DNA from: Udeniomyces pyricola
Taxonomy: Eukaryota; Basidiomycota; Tremellomycetes; Cystofilobasidiales; Mrakiaceae
Direction of reading: 5' to 3'
DNA: 64,000 nt
Assembly: GCA_039545295.1 (NCBI GenBank)
Contig: BCIK01000012.1
Span: 124,001-188,000 of the forward strand
Below, piece after piece: positions 10,717 through 22,601 of the stretch. Position 1 is the stretch's first letter; every line of letters begins with the position of its first letter. Both the position numbers and the translations under genes were made by a program. The notes below the pieces were generated by a model. It saw only the letters and a list, made by a program, of their open reading frames with translations. It was not told the DNA's origin and made no database searches.

Positions 10717-13700
10717 TCACCGGCAATGATTCCCTCTCAACGAAACCTTCTTTCGACCGACAGTAACCACCACCGCTATCACTAGCGCCGACTCGATAAA
10801 CGTAGAAGGATGAAGAGAGGTAAAAAAAAAATAATGACAAATGTTGGCCATCGTACTCACCTGCATATCAACCTTCCTCCAGGTCCTTTCCTCGAGACAT
10901 TGCCCGTTCGCAGCCATGGATTCAGCAACCCGCTCGTAGACTGATTCTCGGAGGATGGGAGGGTCTTCTATAATCTCGTCATCCTCGTAAGTGGAGAGAT
11001 GCGAAGTCAGAGGAGGGCCTTTGAAGCTGTCATGGCGGATGAGTACATAGAAATAACATCAGGGGCTATTTTTGAGTCAAACTTGGATCATGCATGCCAG
11101 GAAAACCTGTGATCAACTCACAAAGCCACGATGGATTCAAGGTCCGAGAAAGAGTTTTGAAAAGGAGCGTAGGCAAACCAAGGCATGTGAAGGTGGGTGT
11201 CTAGAAGGTTTTCGTTTGCGCAGAGAAAAAGAGAGAAGGAGAAGAGCAAGGTGATCAGTCAGGGCCATTCATGTATCTAAAGGGAGACTGCAGTGTTGTC
11301 AGAAGGCCTCGGACGTCATGGCTAGAACAAGAACTCACTCCACTCTGTGAAAATGGTCGACTTGAGGACGAGACTCTTGCTAGCAAGGAGAAACGGGAAG
11401 CGAGCACTCCACCCATTACCTGACGGAACAAGACCCGAGAAGAAGAAGAGAATCGCAAAAGGGTAGTAGCGAATAGTCAGCCCGATGCACATGCCATTTA
11501 AGCGACGACAACTGATACGATGTCGAGACCGGAAGGACGAACCATCCACGTCCAAGACAAACTTGTACTTTGCCGCCTTGGACGAATCCTCTTTGGGAGC
11601 AAATTGAATGATTTGCTTGAGGTCTGAGCAGGAGCCATCCATCCACTCGCATTGCTGGCCTTTCTCCGGCCAAAAGGAGAACCATTGCTGTATCATATAT
11701 ATATATATAAATGAACAAACCAAGAATGAGCGACACGAAGTTCATGCACGTATCCGATATGCTACATCAAGACTGAACGTCAACGTCAGCTTACCCAGAA
11801 TCTTGAGCTTGCCAAGCGAACGTCAAACCATCCCTTGACTTCGGTCGTCCGCGCCGCTCCAAGGCCTGGGTATCCGTACGGATTGACAGTCACGATCGCA
11901 ATCCTTTCATCGGCGCTCCAGCCATCACTCGAACGCGAGTCATCGGAAGGTGGACTTGGATTGAAGAACCGATGGAGACGAATGCGATGCGAGGCGAAAA
12001 AAGAGGGTAATATAGAGGGTTGAGCTGGCGGAGGAAGGGAGCCAGCGTTGATAGACTCGAGGACGGTCGTAGGAATGGCAGGTCGATTGGTGTTGGTCAT
12101 TCCAGTTGAGGAGCCTCGCTGGTGTCAGACATGATCAAGTGATGATAAAGCGAAGACAAGAGACAAAGGATCGTTCGTGGTTGTCAGCTCGAGCTGACAA
12201 ATGTATCAGAGGGACAGGCGGAAGGCGATCTTACCCAGAAAACCTGATCCTTTCGCGTTTCCCACGCGTTGTGATGGGACCTGTCGTGACTGGGCATCTT
12301 GCCCTCGATTCCCACAGCCGGCATTAGGAAATCCCCATGCTCCTCCGTGCTAGAGCTTGACCAGATAGGAAGTAATCGGCGATGAGTGCGGAGCAGGTTG
12401 GATGGGTTGGAATCTTCTAGGAAGAAGCCGTGTGTGGTTTGTAGGGAGGGGTTTTGACAAGGGGAGGAGAGCACAAGAGGATTTGAGATGAAAGCGGGGG
12501 TAAAGTTTGAAGCTGTTGCGACACCAAACAGGCGAGAGATAAAGTAGTGATGAGCTCATCAGGGGACATGAAGAGCGAAAGGACAAAAAGCAGACATTTT
12601 TACCTATAGGGACGGAAGGTGAGACGTGCCGACATCGCTCAACCCAGTCGATCTGTGCCGTTGGAGGATCTAGAGGTGGAGCTACGATTGGAACCGTTGT
12701 CAGAGGACGCCATGTGGATTAAGAGACGAATGAGAAGAAGCATGCCCACGTACCTTCTTCCTCGTCCGACAGGGGAAGCAGCACGACCGGCTGATCGAGC
12801 GAATTAACCACGATCCTGGTAGTGATACGCATCATTCCATGTTGTCAGCTCTTGTCCGTTCAACCGATGAGAGTTAGTAAGCAATGCCGATGGAAAACAC
12901 GAACGAGAACGCTGGAAGCAAGTCCTTGATATCCTCAAGCAAGTCAAGCAGGACTTTGACCCGCTTCTCAGGCCGCTGCCATCTGCCGAGTTGAGGGATA
13001 GAAAAGTCCGACGGATCTCTCGCAGGATTCATAGGTCCTCGGGGTCTCAGGGGCTCCCACTGTTAGAGAGCGGTTCAAGATGCGAAAGTCTAACCAATAT
13101 CAGATGTGCCTATTCCAGATGCGGCTCAAGCAAAGTTTAGACTAGTTTAAGGACAATGAGCGTACCCCAAGGTTACCCTTGCCATCACAGACAACTCTCG
13201 CATAAAACTCTGGTCTTGGTTCATCAGGCGAAAGCGTCTCAGCCTCGATCAGACGAGCCAGGCGGTCCTCGGGTGACAGGGCTCGGTAGCGGGTAAAAAG
13301 GGAATCAAGCTGAGGGTGCTCGTCCCGAAAGAGGACGGTATGCTGGGATGCGAATTTCCACCTATTCGAGAGGAGGAAGATGTCCCGGATTTTGTCAGTA
13401 ACCACGTGAAAACCGCAAGGCTAGGAACCGTCCGGGGTATCCTTTTCTTCTTGTTTGTATTTATATGTACATGTACATGTAAATAAATATATATATATAT
13501 AGATAGATATATATCGCCATCTTTTTCAAGTTCAATGCCTGATGTCCTTCCAACCCATCGCTATTTCCGACACAGTGTTTACTCACCAGACATCGAACCC
13601 CTCAAATGGAGCCAGCCCGTTGTTATCCCGCTTGTAGGCGCTCCTGCCCTGCTCGAGCGTCGTTGATTGGGTTTCTAGTCGGCGAAAGAACGCGCGTTGG

Positions 13701-14305
13701 TTCTGATCGAGGAGCTGGAGGATGGGATGGAGTTGGGAGCTCGACTGATCTTGTGAGAATTCCAAAAGTCCAGAAGATGGCTGATGGAATGTATGGTGAG
13801 GCGGAAGAGGAAACCCAAGGTTGGTGAGGGGATTGACAAAGGTGCAGGTTGAAGGAGGCGTTCCTTTGGACGGGGTCGTTGGCGGTGATGGACGACGCAG
13901 TAGGCCGGAGACGACCGCGTTGGTGCTGGCCGCATCAGACGACTCCCAACTGACAAAGGGTATCCGCTCAAGCGCATAGTCAGAAACACCCTCGAGCAGA
14001 TTTCCTACACGCCATGGTGGATGAGGTGGTGAGGGATGGATGGATTGGACCGATGGCGAGTCCAAGTCGTGATAATCGGTTCCGGCCGTAGGACCCAAGT
14101 CGGAGTGAGGGGAGGGGAAGGTTGGCCGCGCGCGGCTGAGGCGCAGGGGAGTTCGTGGCAGGAGAGCAAGTGCGATGAGGCAGAGGGCGACGAGGATCAG
14201 GAAGAGAGCACGAGACCGAGGAGGGACAGTCGAGTAGAGTGGCATGACGGATATCGAAGCAAGGAAGGTTGAGGATGCAGGTGGGAGACAAGATGAAAAA
14301 GACAA
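10717..14305 (-). CDS. GT90 (CAP10-like) glycosyltransferase, type II membrane protein
   Basis: This multi-exon gene matches fungal glycosyltransferase family 90, which includes the Cryptococcus CAP10 and Cxt1 group that transfers xylose to capsule or surface glycans in the secretory pathway. The N-terminus carries one signal-anchor helix (ALFLILVALCLIALALLP). Then come a stem, the family entry block (HPILQLLDQNQRAFFRRLE ... PFEGFDVWWKFASQH; splice 13587/13361), NSLDQPVVLL, the NPSLQTTHGFFLED exon, ETRKDQVFW-RGSSTG, and the core YKFVLDVDG-NGWSARFPFL with LVLKSTIFTEW. The C-terminal part reads PWFAYAPFQNSFSDLESIVAF and ERTWRKVDMQ. The intron at 13586-13362 is AT-rich. The start could be 14305 or the Met at 14245, directly before the anchor. 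The last exon (stop at 10717-10719) is the least certain part. Confidence 0.85.
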
Positions 14306-15280
14306 TAAGGCGGCTTGAGGAGGAGAAATTCAGGACCCGAGCCAAACGTCAAAACAAACGATTCCCGACTGTGCCTCCTGTTAGCTGTCCGCCATATGAT
14401 GATATTCTAGGCTTGCGCCCGACTTGGCCGTTGGTCGTTAGTCACCGTCACCGTCGCCCAAGCTATGGCGCTATGGCGCTATGGCCGGGGCAAACGTCAA
14501 AAATAACTTGTAAATTTTCAGATGACAATCTTTCTTTCTTTTCTCTCTCAATCTCCCTTCACGTTTGTGAGTTAAGGGGTAAGATGCGTGGTAGTTGCAA
14601 AGTGCAAGAGATCATCGAGACTAGCACCGCGCGGCGAAGGCTCAAGCGCTCAAGCTTATAACCGATCGAGCGATCGTCCATGCCGGCTTTCTAACGCTCC
14701 GGATTCATGAATGCAACAAAGCCGCTATTTTCTCCCAACCAAGCTGTCCAGTTCAACCTGGCTCAACGTTCAACGTGTGCACAAGACAAATCAGTGAGGA
14801 AGGATGCTCATGAGCACCATGCGAGGCATGGAGATGTGTGTAAGGGAATCTATATATATTCCGGCTGGGGTTCGGCCAGATACAGATGATCGATAAGCTC
14901 ACACCCCGACAAGCTCCACGTGCGTACTCGTCGAACGTAACGTCGATATTCGATATTCGATGCTGGTCTATCCCTTTGAATTGCTAGGCGGAGCACACCA
15001 CATTTCAACATATCATGGTCGACGTAGTATTTAGAGTACAGCAGAAGTATGCGACAATACAGTAACACGAGACGAGCACAACCTGGTGTCGCCATGTTCA
15101 TGAGATCGATGCGTAAGACTGATTCACCAGGATATCACTTTGAGTATTCGCACGCGGATCGCGAATTTACTGAACACAGATAAAAAAACATCAAGCCCTA
15201 TGCACCAAACTGAGCACGGAATGATTCCCAAGTAGTATCAGTGAGCTACACAATCTCTGTAATTACTGCATCATGTGGAT
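14306..15280. other. Intergenic region between the GT90 start and the GH16 stop
   Basis: This should hold the GT90 promoter and the 3' untranslated region of the GH16 gene. A GCTATGGC unit is repeated three times in tandem near 14463-14484. A TCGATATTCGATATTCGATG repeat lies near 14943-14963. No coding sequence with a recognisable domain is visible on either strand. Confidence 0.5.
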
Positions 15281-17020
15281 TCAGACGACTTTGAACGAGC
15301 GGATACTCTTGATGCCCCAGTAGGCCTCTTCGAGTCCTTTTCCCTCTCGCACGCTACGCTCGCACGTCCACTCATCCGAGTCGAGGAGGCCCAAGCAACC
15401 AGAGGTAGCCCAGATGCCAGGTTGACCAGCCCAGTCTCCGCATAGGGCGATGTTGATGATGAGGTGCTGAGAGCGGAAGTGAGAAGGCGAGCAAAGAGAA
15501 CCAAATGGGAAATGGGCCACTGGCTGAAGTAACGAAGAGGAACAGAAACAATGATAGGAGATAGGCAGAGTCAAGACGATAGAGATGTAGGTTAGCTGTT
15601 ATGTGTGATATTGTGCATAAGCGGCTGTAGCCAAGTCTGTCTGACAGTCGACTAATGACGGAAATAACTGACCACCCCGAGTTCACTCGTGTCTACACTC
15701 TCCCCTTCGAACCCTTCCCTCAACAACTCTCCCGGTACGTTGCTCCTTCCCCAGCTCCATATCCGGATGCCTGATCTTTCCCAAGCCATCACGATGACGC
15801 CACCGCCGCCTTGATTGAACCCCTTGCCGTAACTGAGGGCATCAGTGGATTCGACGCCGCACCCTTCGTTCGCCCATTGGCCAGCAGCGTTGACATCGCA
15901 ATTGTTGGTCTGCATAGAAAACAGAGGATTAGGCACAAATTTAGTAGGCACGAGACTTGTATACGTTAGCTATTCGAGATGGGCGTGATGATATGAACCT
16001 TGGGAACACCCGTTTGACGTCGATCTGTCGGGGCATGTGGCGTCGAAGGTGAAGCCAGTCGACAATTGGGCGAGGTATGGAGTGTGTGAAGATTCTTCTC
16101 GGCTAGATGTACATTTTCCTGCAGGATCAAACGGTACATACGATAGAAGGGGAGAAATTTGACAGAAAGATAGGATGCAGAGTGTTGAGTTGATCAAGAG
16201 ATGGGTTAGATTGTGTTTCCTGCTTCCTGCGTCGTTACTAGTCAGACGCGACGCATTCATCTATCAACGAAATTTAACACACCATGATGTCAATTTCTCC
16301 TGTAAGAGATCAAACCAAGCCAAAGCCACGAAACAATGAGCTGATGACTCTGACCACACACTGTGAGTGCCAGTGATGACGAATGTTGAATGTGAAAAAA
16401 CGCACCCTCCGAAGGCCATGCACCTGTCCCGGTCATCCAAAGCGCTGGCCACGTTCCACATCCCCTGCAAGTGCACAAGTACAGCAGCCCATATAGCGTG
16501 GAGATAAGTCGTCAGTTCAAGAGTCCTGTCCTGAGAGACCTAGAATCCGTGAGAGAAAGGAAGACCGGGAAAGGGTCAAGCTGAGTGATGGAATTTACCA
16601 GGGGGCGTGTGACAAATCGACTACAATCAATGAACCTTCCTCCCACTTCTCTTTGCTCAACAATCTGACCGAGCTCCTCCCTGGCCAACTGTCCTTGCTC
16701 AAGATCTCGGTTCGATCGACCGCGACATAGCTGACCTCATCGAACTGCCCAACGAATGTCAAGTTCCTGGCGTGGGCTTCCTCGCGCGTGACATAACGAA
16801 CGAATCCATGCGTCGGGTCGGGTATCGACTCGTAGTGGAAGTTTGAGAAGAAGGAAGGACCAGAGAAGCGAGAAGTCTGGTGGAAGAGTGTGGACGTGGG
16901 GAAGGGTGGAGGTGGGCTATGAGAGAGGGAGATGAGAAGGGTCGAATGTGAGTGGAGAAGCCAGGAGAGGGAGAGGAACGTGAAGAGGAAGACGGCCCAG
17001 TGGAGTTTTGTCATGGTCAT
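15281..17020 (-). CDS. Glycoside hydrolase family 16 beta-glucanase, membrane-anchored or secreted
   Basis: Exons 17020-16599, 16464-16406, 16299-16283, 16118-15999, 15909 to about 15670 and 15523-15281 join in frame. The N-terminus has a basic start then a hydrophobic helix (AVFLFTFLSLSWLL), a signal peptide or type II anchor. The body shows the GH16 laminarinase-like hallmarks in order: PDPTHGFVRYV, RSSVRLLS, VDLSHAPWGCGTWPALW, the catalytic motif GEIDIME (nucleophile and acid/base glutamates both present), LHTLHTSPNC, TNNCDVNAAGQWANEGCGV, FPFGSLCSP, and HLIINIALCGDWAGQ near the end. Such enzymes cleave beta-1,3 or mixed beta-1,3/1,4/1,6 glucans of fungal walls. Met 17020 is preferred over 17068 because it directly precedes the hydrophobic helix. 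The exact substrate is not determinable. Confidence 0.9.
16283..16299 (-). other. 17-nt microexon encoding most of the GH16 catalytic motif
   Basis: The sequence GAGAAATTGACATCATG lies between CTTACAG and GTGTGT. The preceding exon ends in phase 1 (WPSE-G), and 17 nt bring the frame to phase 0 before the next exon, which begins GAA AAT GTA after CCTGCAG. The three exons together read WPSEGEIDIMENVHL, so the catalytic E-x-D-x-x-E box is assembled from three exons. Confidence 0.85.
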
Positions 17021-17541
17021 GAGGAGGGGTCCGATACAGTCATGAGAGACTGAGAGGGTATGGCACAAAGGAAATGACGAAGGAAACGAGGGATTGTCAA
17101 CGGGCGATGTGGTTCATCTTCAGGTAAATAGATACATGATCATTATAACAAGCAGCTCCTCGGCTCAACCCGGTCGACAGCGGTCGGCGGTCGAGTGCCA
17201 AGCAGGGACGGTCCCGAGGTTATGTAACCACTCGAGGCTGGGGCGTTGGACGCGTTTGCACGTTGTACTGCGCGCCTCTTGATCGAATTCGACCTTCTGG
17301 GATCTAATCGGCCTCGCCCCTGATGACCTCATCGGGTTCCAGCCCTCTCGCACGTCGACCTCGTCACGAGGATTTACTATACAATACTGCATGTCTTGAT
17401 ACATAGCATGTTGCATCCGGTGGTTTCCTTCCCTTCTCGCATGAAACAACCACCACGTACAATCCATTGACGTAATACTCTACTCCCATCCGATATCCGA
17501 CATCCCACATCTGAACTCGTGACGTCTAGCTGCCTACAATC
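17021..17541. promoter_or_regulatory. Divergent promoter region, GH16 (-) and small membrane protein (+)
   Basis: About 520 bp separate the two divergent start codons. I see no strong TATA box. The sequence holds no open frame with a recognisable domain. It presumably contains both promoters. Confidence 0.4.
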
Positions 17542-18404
17542 ATGACCTTCGTCTCCTCCATCATCAGCGCCATCAGGTCCGTCATCGAAGGTAAGTAAAG
17601 TCCCCTTGCAGTCCATATCGTGGATCACCTGCGGCCGCTTCCCACTAGTTCATTACCGTGTAGTGACAGTACTTTCTATATCGAACCCAACCTAACTGGA
17701 TCCCTCGCTACATGATGCATGTCCCTTACCTCTATGGCACGTCGACGATGTAGCAATCTTCAACGTCTTCTACGCTTTCCTTCACACTCTCTATTCTCTC
17801 CTCTCGACTGTCGTCCAAGCGGCATGGACCGTGGTATCATCCCTTCTCAAGACGACATTCAACGTCTCGGAAGCCGCGCTCGAAGGCGTCGCAAAGACGT
17901 TTGTCGGCGTGTTGGAAACCATCTGGGGTGAGTTCTCGATCGTGCACGACTCCCACTTTATATCGACGATTACGTTTCGCCATCCGGAACGTGAAAGATC
18001 AAATCCGCCATCACCGAGAAGAAAAAAAAAAGAAAAAAAAACCTCAAGAAAAGGAAAGAAGAAGAGCGTCACAGAAAACGGATGGACCGGTCTCCGGACC
18101 GGCCCCTCCTTTCATCGAGCACAGCCCTTGATTCAAAATGCATCGATCATCCCCTTTTCTGATCCCAACGACCGATGGAACTAACCACTCTTGCCTACGC
18201 CGGAATCTTTAACTTCCCCTCCTTCTTTGGTTGCCCTCTTTGCTTCTTCGATCCGTCCCACTCTCCGGCCGTGATTCGAATGATCAAGACAACAAACTCG
18301 TCCTTGGATTCCTCACTCTCGGTGCGGTTCTCTACCTTGGTCAGGCGAACAAGCAGGCTATCCGCTCGGGCAACGCCAGTGCTACGAGGAGAAAGACTCA
18401 ATAG
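17542..18404 (+). CDS. Small amphipathic or membrane protein, function unknown
   Basis: Three exons (17542-17590, 17754-17927, 18289-18404) join in frame to a 112-residue protein. I do not recognise a named family. The first 75 residues are a near-continuous amphipathic helix pattern (VSSIISAIRSVIEAIFNVFY, TVVQAAWTVVSSLLKTTF), followed by a short hydrophobic stretch (LVLGFLTLGAVLYLG) and a basic tail ending RRKTQ. This suggests membrane association, perhaps lipid-droplet or ER, but that is inference. Intron 2 is long (361 nt) for this genome, so a further small exon inside it cannot be excluded. The start ATG is the first in the exon, 16 codons before the first donor. Confidence 0.6.
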
Positions 18405-19066
18405 TCGATATTTCATCGGCACATGTGGAGGGCATTTTGTTGTGCGCTGTGGTCATGGAGGGAATTGGGGAAGGGAGGATGGATCGTTGGGGGTTGGAAA
18501 GGCTAGTTGGCAAGTGGGAGATGCCGCTGTATGATTAATTTGAGGGTGGAAAACGTGGGGGAATTGAATTGACTGCAAAGCTATGTGAGGTGAGGTAGCA
18601 TATATCGTACGAGCTAGGACTGTATTCCAAGATTGTCCGGGCAAGTCCAGGATGGATGTTATTTTATGTATCTTGTCGATTTCAGTCTGCGTGTGTGGGT
18701 CGGTAAATATGATGAATTGGCGCTTAGGATTGGATATATATGCATCTAAATGTGAGCACGATAGGGGATCAGTATGTTAATGACATTGCATGGCCTATCT
18801 TATTTGCGAGACGTAACGAAAAAGGAAACGATGATGAGAGCGAGTCGAGACGAGATGACATATGCGGCATGATGAAGCGGAAAGATCGAAAAAACCCGGA
18901 AAACGGAATGATAGAGAATTCGAAGGAGAGGGTGAGAGAGACTACAATGTCAGGGAGAGGAGATGGGCACCACGGAGAGAGATGGTGAGATGAAGCAGAC
19001 AACGACAAAGACCGAAAGCAAGAAAGGGAAGGAAAAAAAAAGGAAGGCCGGTAACAAGGGAGTAGT
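18405..19066. other. Convergent intergenic region
   Basis: This holds the 3' ends of the small membrane-protein gene (+) and the SSADH gene (-). It is A/G-rich near 18820-19050. Apart from that I see nothing of note. The short open frame at 18740-18988 is charged low-complexity sequence and not credible. Confidence 0.5.
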
Positions 19067-22012
19067 CTAGTTGATGGACATAGCCATGAGTTTCATGGTT
19101 TGGAACTCAGCAAGACCGTACTTGGATCCCTCTCGACCAAAGCCACTCTCCTTGACCTGAGTCAGCAATCATCACACAACCAAAAACAGGCAAAAAAGCA
19201 GACAGAGAAGCAAATCAGCATTGGGCGATAAGGGAATCTGTGCTCTCACTGCAGTACAGAGCAGCTAACCATGGGGTTGCTGAGAAAAAAAAGGAGGAAA
19301 ACGTACACCGCCGAAGGGAATGCAAGCTTGCGAGATGAGACCGGTGTTGATACCGCACATGCCGACTTCGAGCGCCTCACCGAGTCGGAAAGCTCGAGCG
19401 AGATCCTTGGTGTAGAAGTCTTATTGAACGAGTGACCGAAGTAAAAAAAAAAAAACCAAGTCTCGTCAGGGTCTGTTGCCTTGGCTATGAAAAGGAGGTA
19501 AAGAGAGGAAGCATGGAACAACATGCTTACAGCTAGCAAGACCGAACTCGGACGAGTTGGCAATCTCAATCAACGTCTCCTCGTCCTGGAACCTCGAAAG
19601 CGCCGCGACGGGACCAAAGGTCTCCTCGACGTTGAGTGCGATACCGTGGGTAGGGACGTCGGTGAGGATAGTGGGCTCGTAGAACCATCCGTTGGCAAGG
19701 GGACCCGAGAGGGAAGCGCGCTTGCCACCAAGAGCGAGCTTGGCACCGGCCTTGATGGCTTCTTGGACGCTAAGATAGCGCAAAAGGGCAAGGAAACCAA
19801 AAGCGGAGGTGAGAAAAAAAAAAAAAAAAGAGTATGATGGATTCGCTCCGTTGGCAACAAGAGTATGTATGAATGTATGTGTGTGGAAGACGTACTGCGA
19901 GTCGACCTTGTCCATAGCTCGCTTGTGGATGAGAGGTCCGTGGGTCGTCGACGCGTCCAAAGCACCACCAAGCTTGAACTTCTTGACTGTAGGTTTGCAA
20001 TAGAGCAGGAGAGAACGAAGATAGTGTCAGTGAGGTGTCTGTTATGATTTGAGCAGAAGGATACTGCGCGATTAGAAAAGAGATGTGGCTAACCTCGCTC
20101 AACCAGCATCGCGGTGAATTCCTCGTAGATCTCGTTGTGGATGAAGATTCGGTTCTGCATGGAACAATGTGCACAGAGGATGGAAGATAAGATATACACA
20201 AAACGACGAGTTTAGCAAGAGCAGATCGATCTTGAGTCAGAAGCGGCGAGGCCTTCAACTCACAGCGCAAACACACGTCTGTCCACTCAATCGGAACTTG
20301 CACGCAATCAGACCATCGATGGCCGAGGGCAGGTCGGCATCGGGGAAGACGGCAAAGATGGCGTTGCCACCGAGCTCGAACGAGCACTTCTTGAGGGTTG
20401 ACGAGGACTGCTCCATAAGGATCTTGCCGACAGGCGACTGTGGCAAAGATGATAAGGAGGCGGAATCAGTTTCTGGATAACACGCCTGATAACTCTCAGA
20501 AGGCGCGGCAGCAGATAAACGATGCTGAGCAAAGACTTACCGATCCAGTGAAGGAGACCTTCTTGACCTTGGGGTTCTGAGTCATCTCCTTACCGACAGC
20601 CTTGGTGTTGGCATCGGTAGTGAGGATGTTGACAACACCCTTAGGGAATCCAGCGAGCTCGACGAGGCGGGCCATGGCGAGAGCCGAGAAGGGGGTCTCG
20701 GGAGGGGCCTGCGGAGAGCCAGGCGAGGTCTGTTAGCAATGGAAGACAGAGATACAAGGCCGAGATAACGCAGGACGGGACACACCTTGATGACGGCGGT
20801 GCAACCAGCAGCAAGGGCAGGAGCGAGCTTTCGGGTGATCATGGCGTTGGGAAAGTTCCAGCAGGCGAGCTGCGCAGGGAAAGAGATAGAAATGGGTTTC
20901 ATGATCAGCTTGAGTCAACTCGTTCCTGTGTCATCAGACTGCCAACTGCCAAGAACTTACGACTAGCAGAAGGAAACAATCGTGGCCAGCGGCAGAGACT
21001 TGTCAGTAACGCAGAGCTGATGGACCCGGAGCCATGGTAGGAAAGCACGTACTCGAACAAACACCGACAGGCTGCTTGATGACAATGTTTCGAAGGCCAT
21101 CGGTGTTGGAAGGGATGACGTCTCCGTATGACCTGACAGCCTCGGCACTACGAGTAGAGTTAAACACCGCATCAGCCATGCTGTTAGCCATGGTGGTGAT
21201 CGGAACGAGGCTTCAAGACGGAAGATAGACGAACCTGAACCACTCGACGAAGGAGGCACCGTAAACGATCTCGCCCTTGGCGTCGGCAAGGGGCTTGCCG
21301 TTCTCGATGCTGATGATCTTGGCCAGGTCATCGGCGTGGAGCAGCATGAGGTCGTACAGCTTGCGAAGGAGGTCGGCCCGGGTCTAGTGATGAGAAAGAT
21401 GGATGACGGGAAACGTCATTTGAGGCGATATGGGCGATAGGGAGGCGAAGGAGAGGGATGATGACCAATGGAGCGAGGGTCGAGTGGAGGAGAATGAGCA
21501 ATGGTTGTGGGTGGGTTAGTTAGCAGGACGTCGGCAATCGTGCCATCCCATCATGATGACTCGGTGAAAATAGTGTCATGTCCCTCTCTGCCTATTTAAG
21601 CAAGAACTTTTGGGGTATATGTATATGTGTATGTGTGTGGTAGGCTGTGAGGCAGGCAAGACGAGTGGATTGGAGAGCAGAGCAGAGCAGACAAGACAAG
21701 ACAAGACGGGGATGTGCGACTCGCCTTGACAGAGGTCTTGGCCCAGCTCTTCTTTGCGGCGTCGGCGGCGTCGATGGCGACCCTGACCTCATCCGGGTTG
21801 AGGTCGGGCGCGTGGCCAACGACTTGGTCTGTAGTGGGGTCCCTGACCTCGAACGTGGCGCCGTCGCCCTGACGGGTGGGAATGACCCACTCGCCGTCGA
21901 TGTAGTTGGTGGCCCGGAAGAGTTCGGTGTCCTTGATGTTGTCAGTGAAGATGGGGAGGGTCAGCGAGGCGGGGAGGCTAGTGGCCTTTTGGAACAGAGG
22001 GGAGGACGACAT
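19067..22012 (-). CDS. UGA2: Succinate-semialdehyde dehydrogenase
   Basis: This aldehyde dehydrogenase oxidises succinate semialdehyde to succinate, the last step of the GABA shunt. In order the exons give [106 protein letters not shown], the catalytic Glu in FELGGNAIF, the catalytic Cys in [40 protein letters not shown] and [19 protein letters not shown]. All main family blocks are intact. The assignment to SSADH rather than another ALDH rests on the sequence style and on the divergent GABA transaminase next door. No clear mitochondrial presequence is visible, so it may be cytosolic. Two splicing oddities are annotated separately: a GC-AG intron and a 2-nt exon. Confidence 0.9.
20961..20962 (-). 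other. 2-nt microexon (TC) of the SSADH gene
   Basis: The exon before ends ...GGT GTT TGT TCG A at 21053 (phase 1). The exon after starts CTC GCC TGC TGG AAC TTT at 20869 in phase 0. Direct splicing is out of frame. Halfway between, the minus strand has TTGTTTCCTTCTGCTAG, then TC, then GTAAGTTCT: a strong acceptor and a perfect donor two bases apart. Including TC gives [15 protein letters not shown], the expected length for the conserved PVGVCGIITPWNFP-type block. The flanking introns become 90 and 91 nt, a normal size here. Confidence 0.75.
21384..21724 (-). other. GC-AG intron of the SSADH gene
   Basis: The exon ends ...AAG ACC TCT GTC AAG and is followed by GCGAGT, a GC donor in otherwise perfect context. 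It splices to CACTAG|ACC CGG GCC, giving [13 protein letters not shown] as in relatives. No GT donor nearby preserves this conserved block. At 341 nt the intron is long and contains tandem GAGCA and GACAA repeats near 21676-21711 (plus-strand reading). Confidence 0.75.
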
Positions 22013-22601
22013 TGTGGTGAGGAAGCGACGAGAGAGGGAGGCAAGAATGGCGTGGGTGCGGATGTGGGTTATTGTTGTGGTTGGTGAAGGTTGAGTAGTG
22101 GGAAGGGTGGATAGGATAGGCGGTGAGTGGTGAGGGGAAAGGAAGGAAGAAAGAAAGAAAGGAAATCGATGAGGCGACGAAATCCGAGATGGTCATCAAC
22201 AACTCAAACTGTCCACGTCGGCAATTTTCCTTCGGCCATCTCCGGCGACTACTTAACCGACCTTGCGCCGCTCGGTCGATTCCAACGCCTTGTCAGTCGA
22301 TTTAACGCATCAGGTCATCATCAAAAAGGAATGGTTCTCACGGGAGAATCCATACGATCAAGCCAGTACCAGCCAAAGGCCTGATCGGGAAAAAAGCGAT
22401 AGGGAGTGAGGCGCAGTTAAGCGCCAGTTTCGCGCGAGCCCTATTTAGTTTGAATATCTAGGGGCATTTGAAGGGGCCGGGATTTCCTTTTTCTTTCTCT
22501 CTGTCTCCCTCTCTGTCTTGCCCTCATCCCCCATCATCCCCCATCCTCGCCACCCAACACCCACCCGTCACTCTTCTTCCCTCCTCACATCCTCGTACAT
22601 C
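22013..22601. promoter_or_regulatory. Shared divergent promoter of the GABA-shunt pair
   Basis: The start codons of SSADH (-) and GABA transaminase (+) are only 589 bp apart and face away from each other, so both promoters must lie here. CCG/CGG-rich words occur near 22216-22272, a class of site used by Zn2Cys6 regulators, but I cannot assign a factor. A GCGC-rich patch (GCGCAGTTAAGCGCC and CGCGCG) lies at about 22411-22436, followed by CTATTTAG near 22440, which could serve as a weak TATA element for the transaminase. A pyrimidine-rich leader (22480-22600) precedes its ATG. Confidence 0.6.

Noticed and set aside
15468..15669. Joining the GH16 exon to HLIINIALC at the CTCTCAG acceptor
   Set aside because: The earlier TTACTTCAG acceptor keeps the frame and adds the conserved FPFGSLCSP segment with its cysteine.
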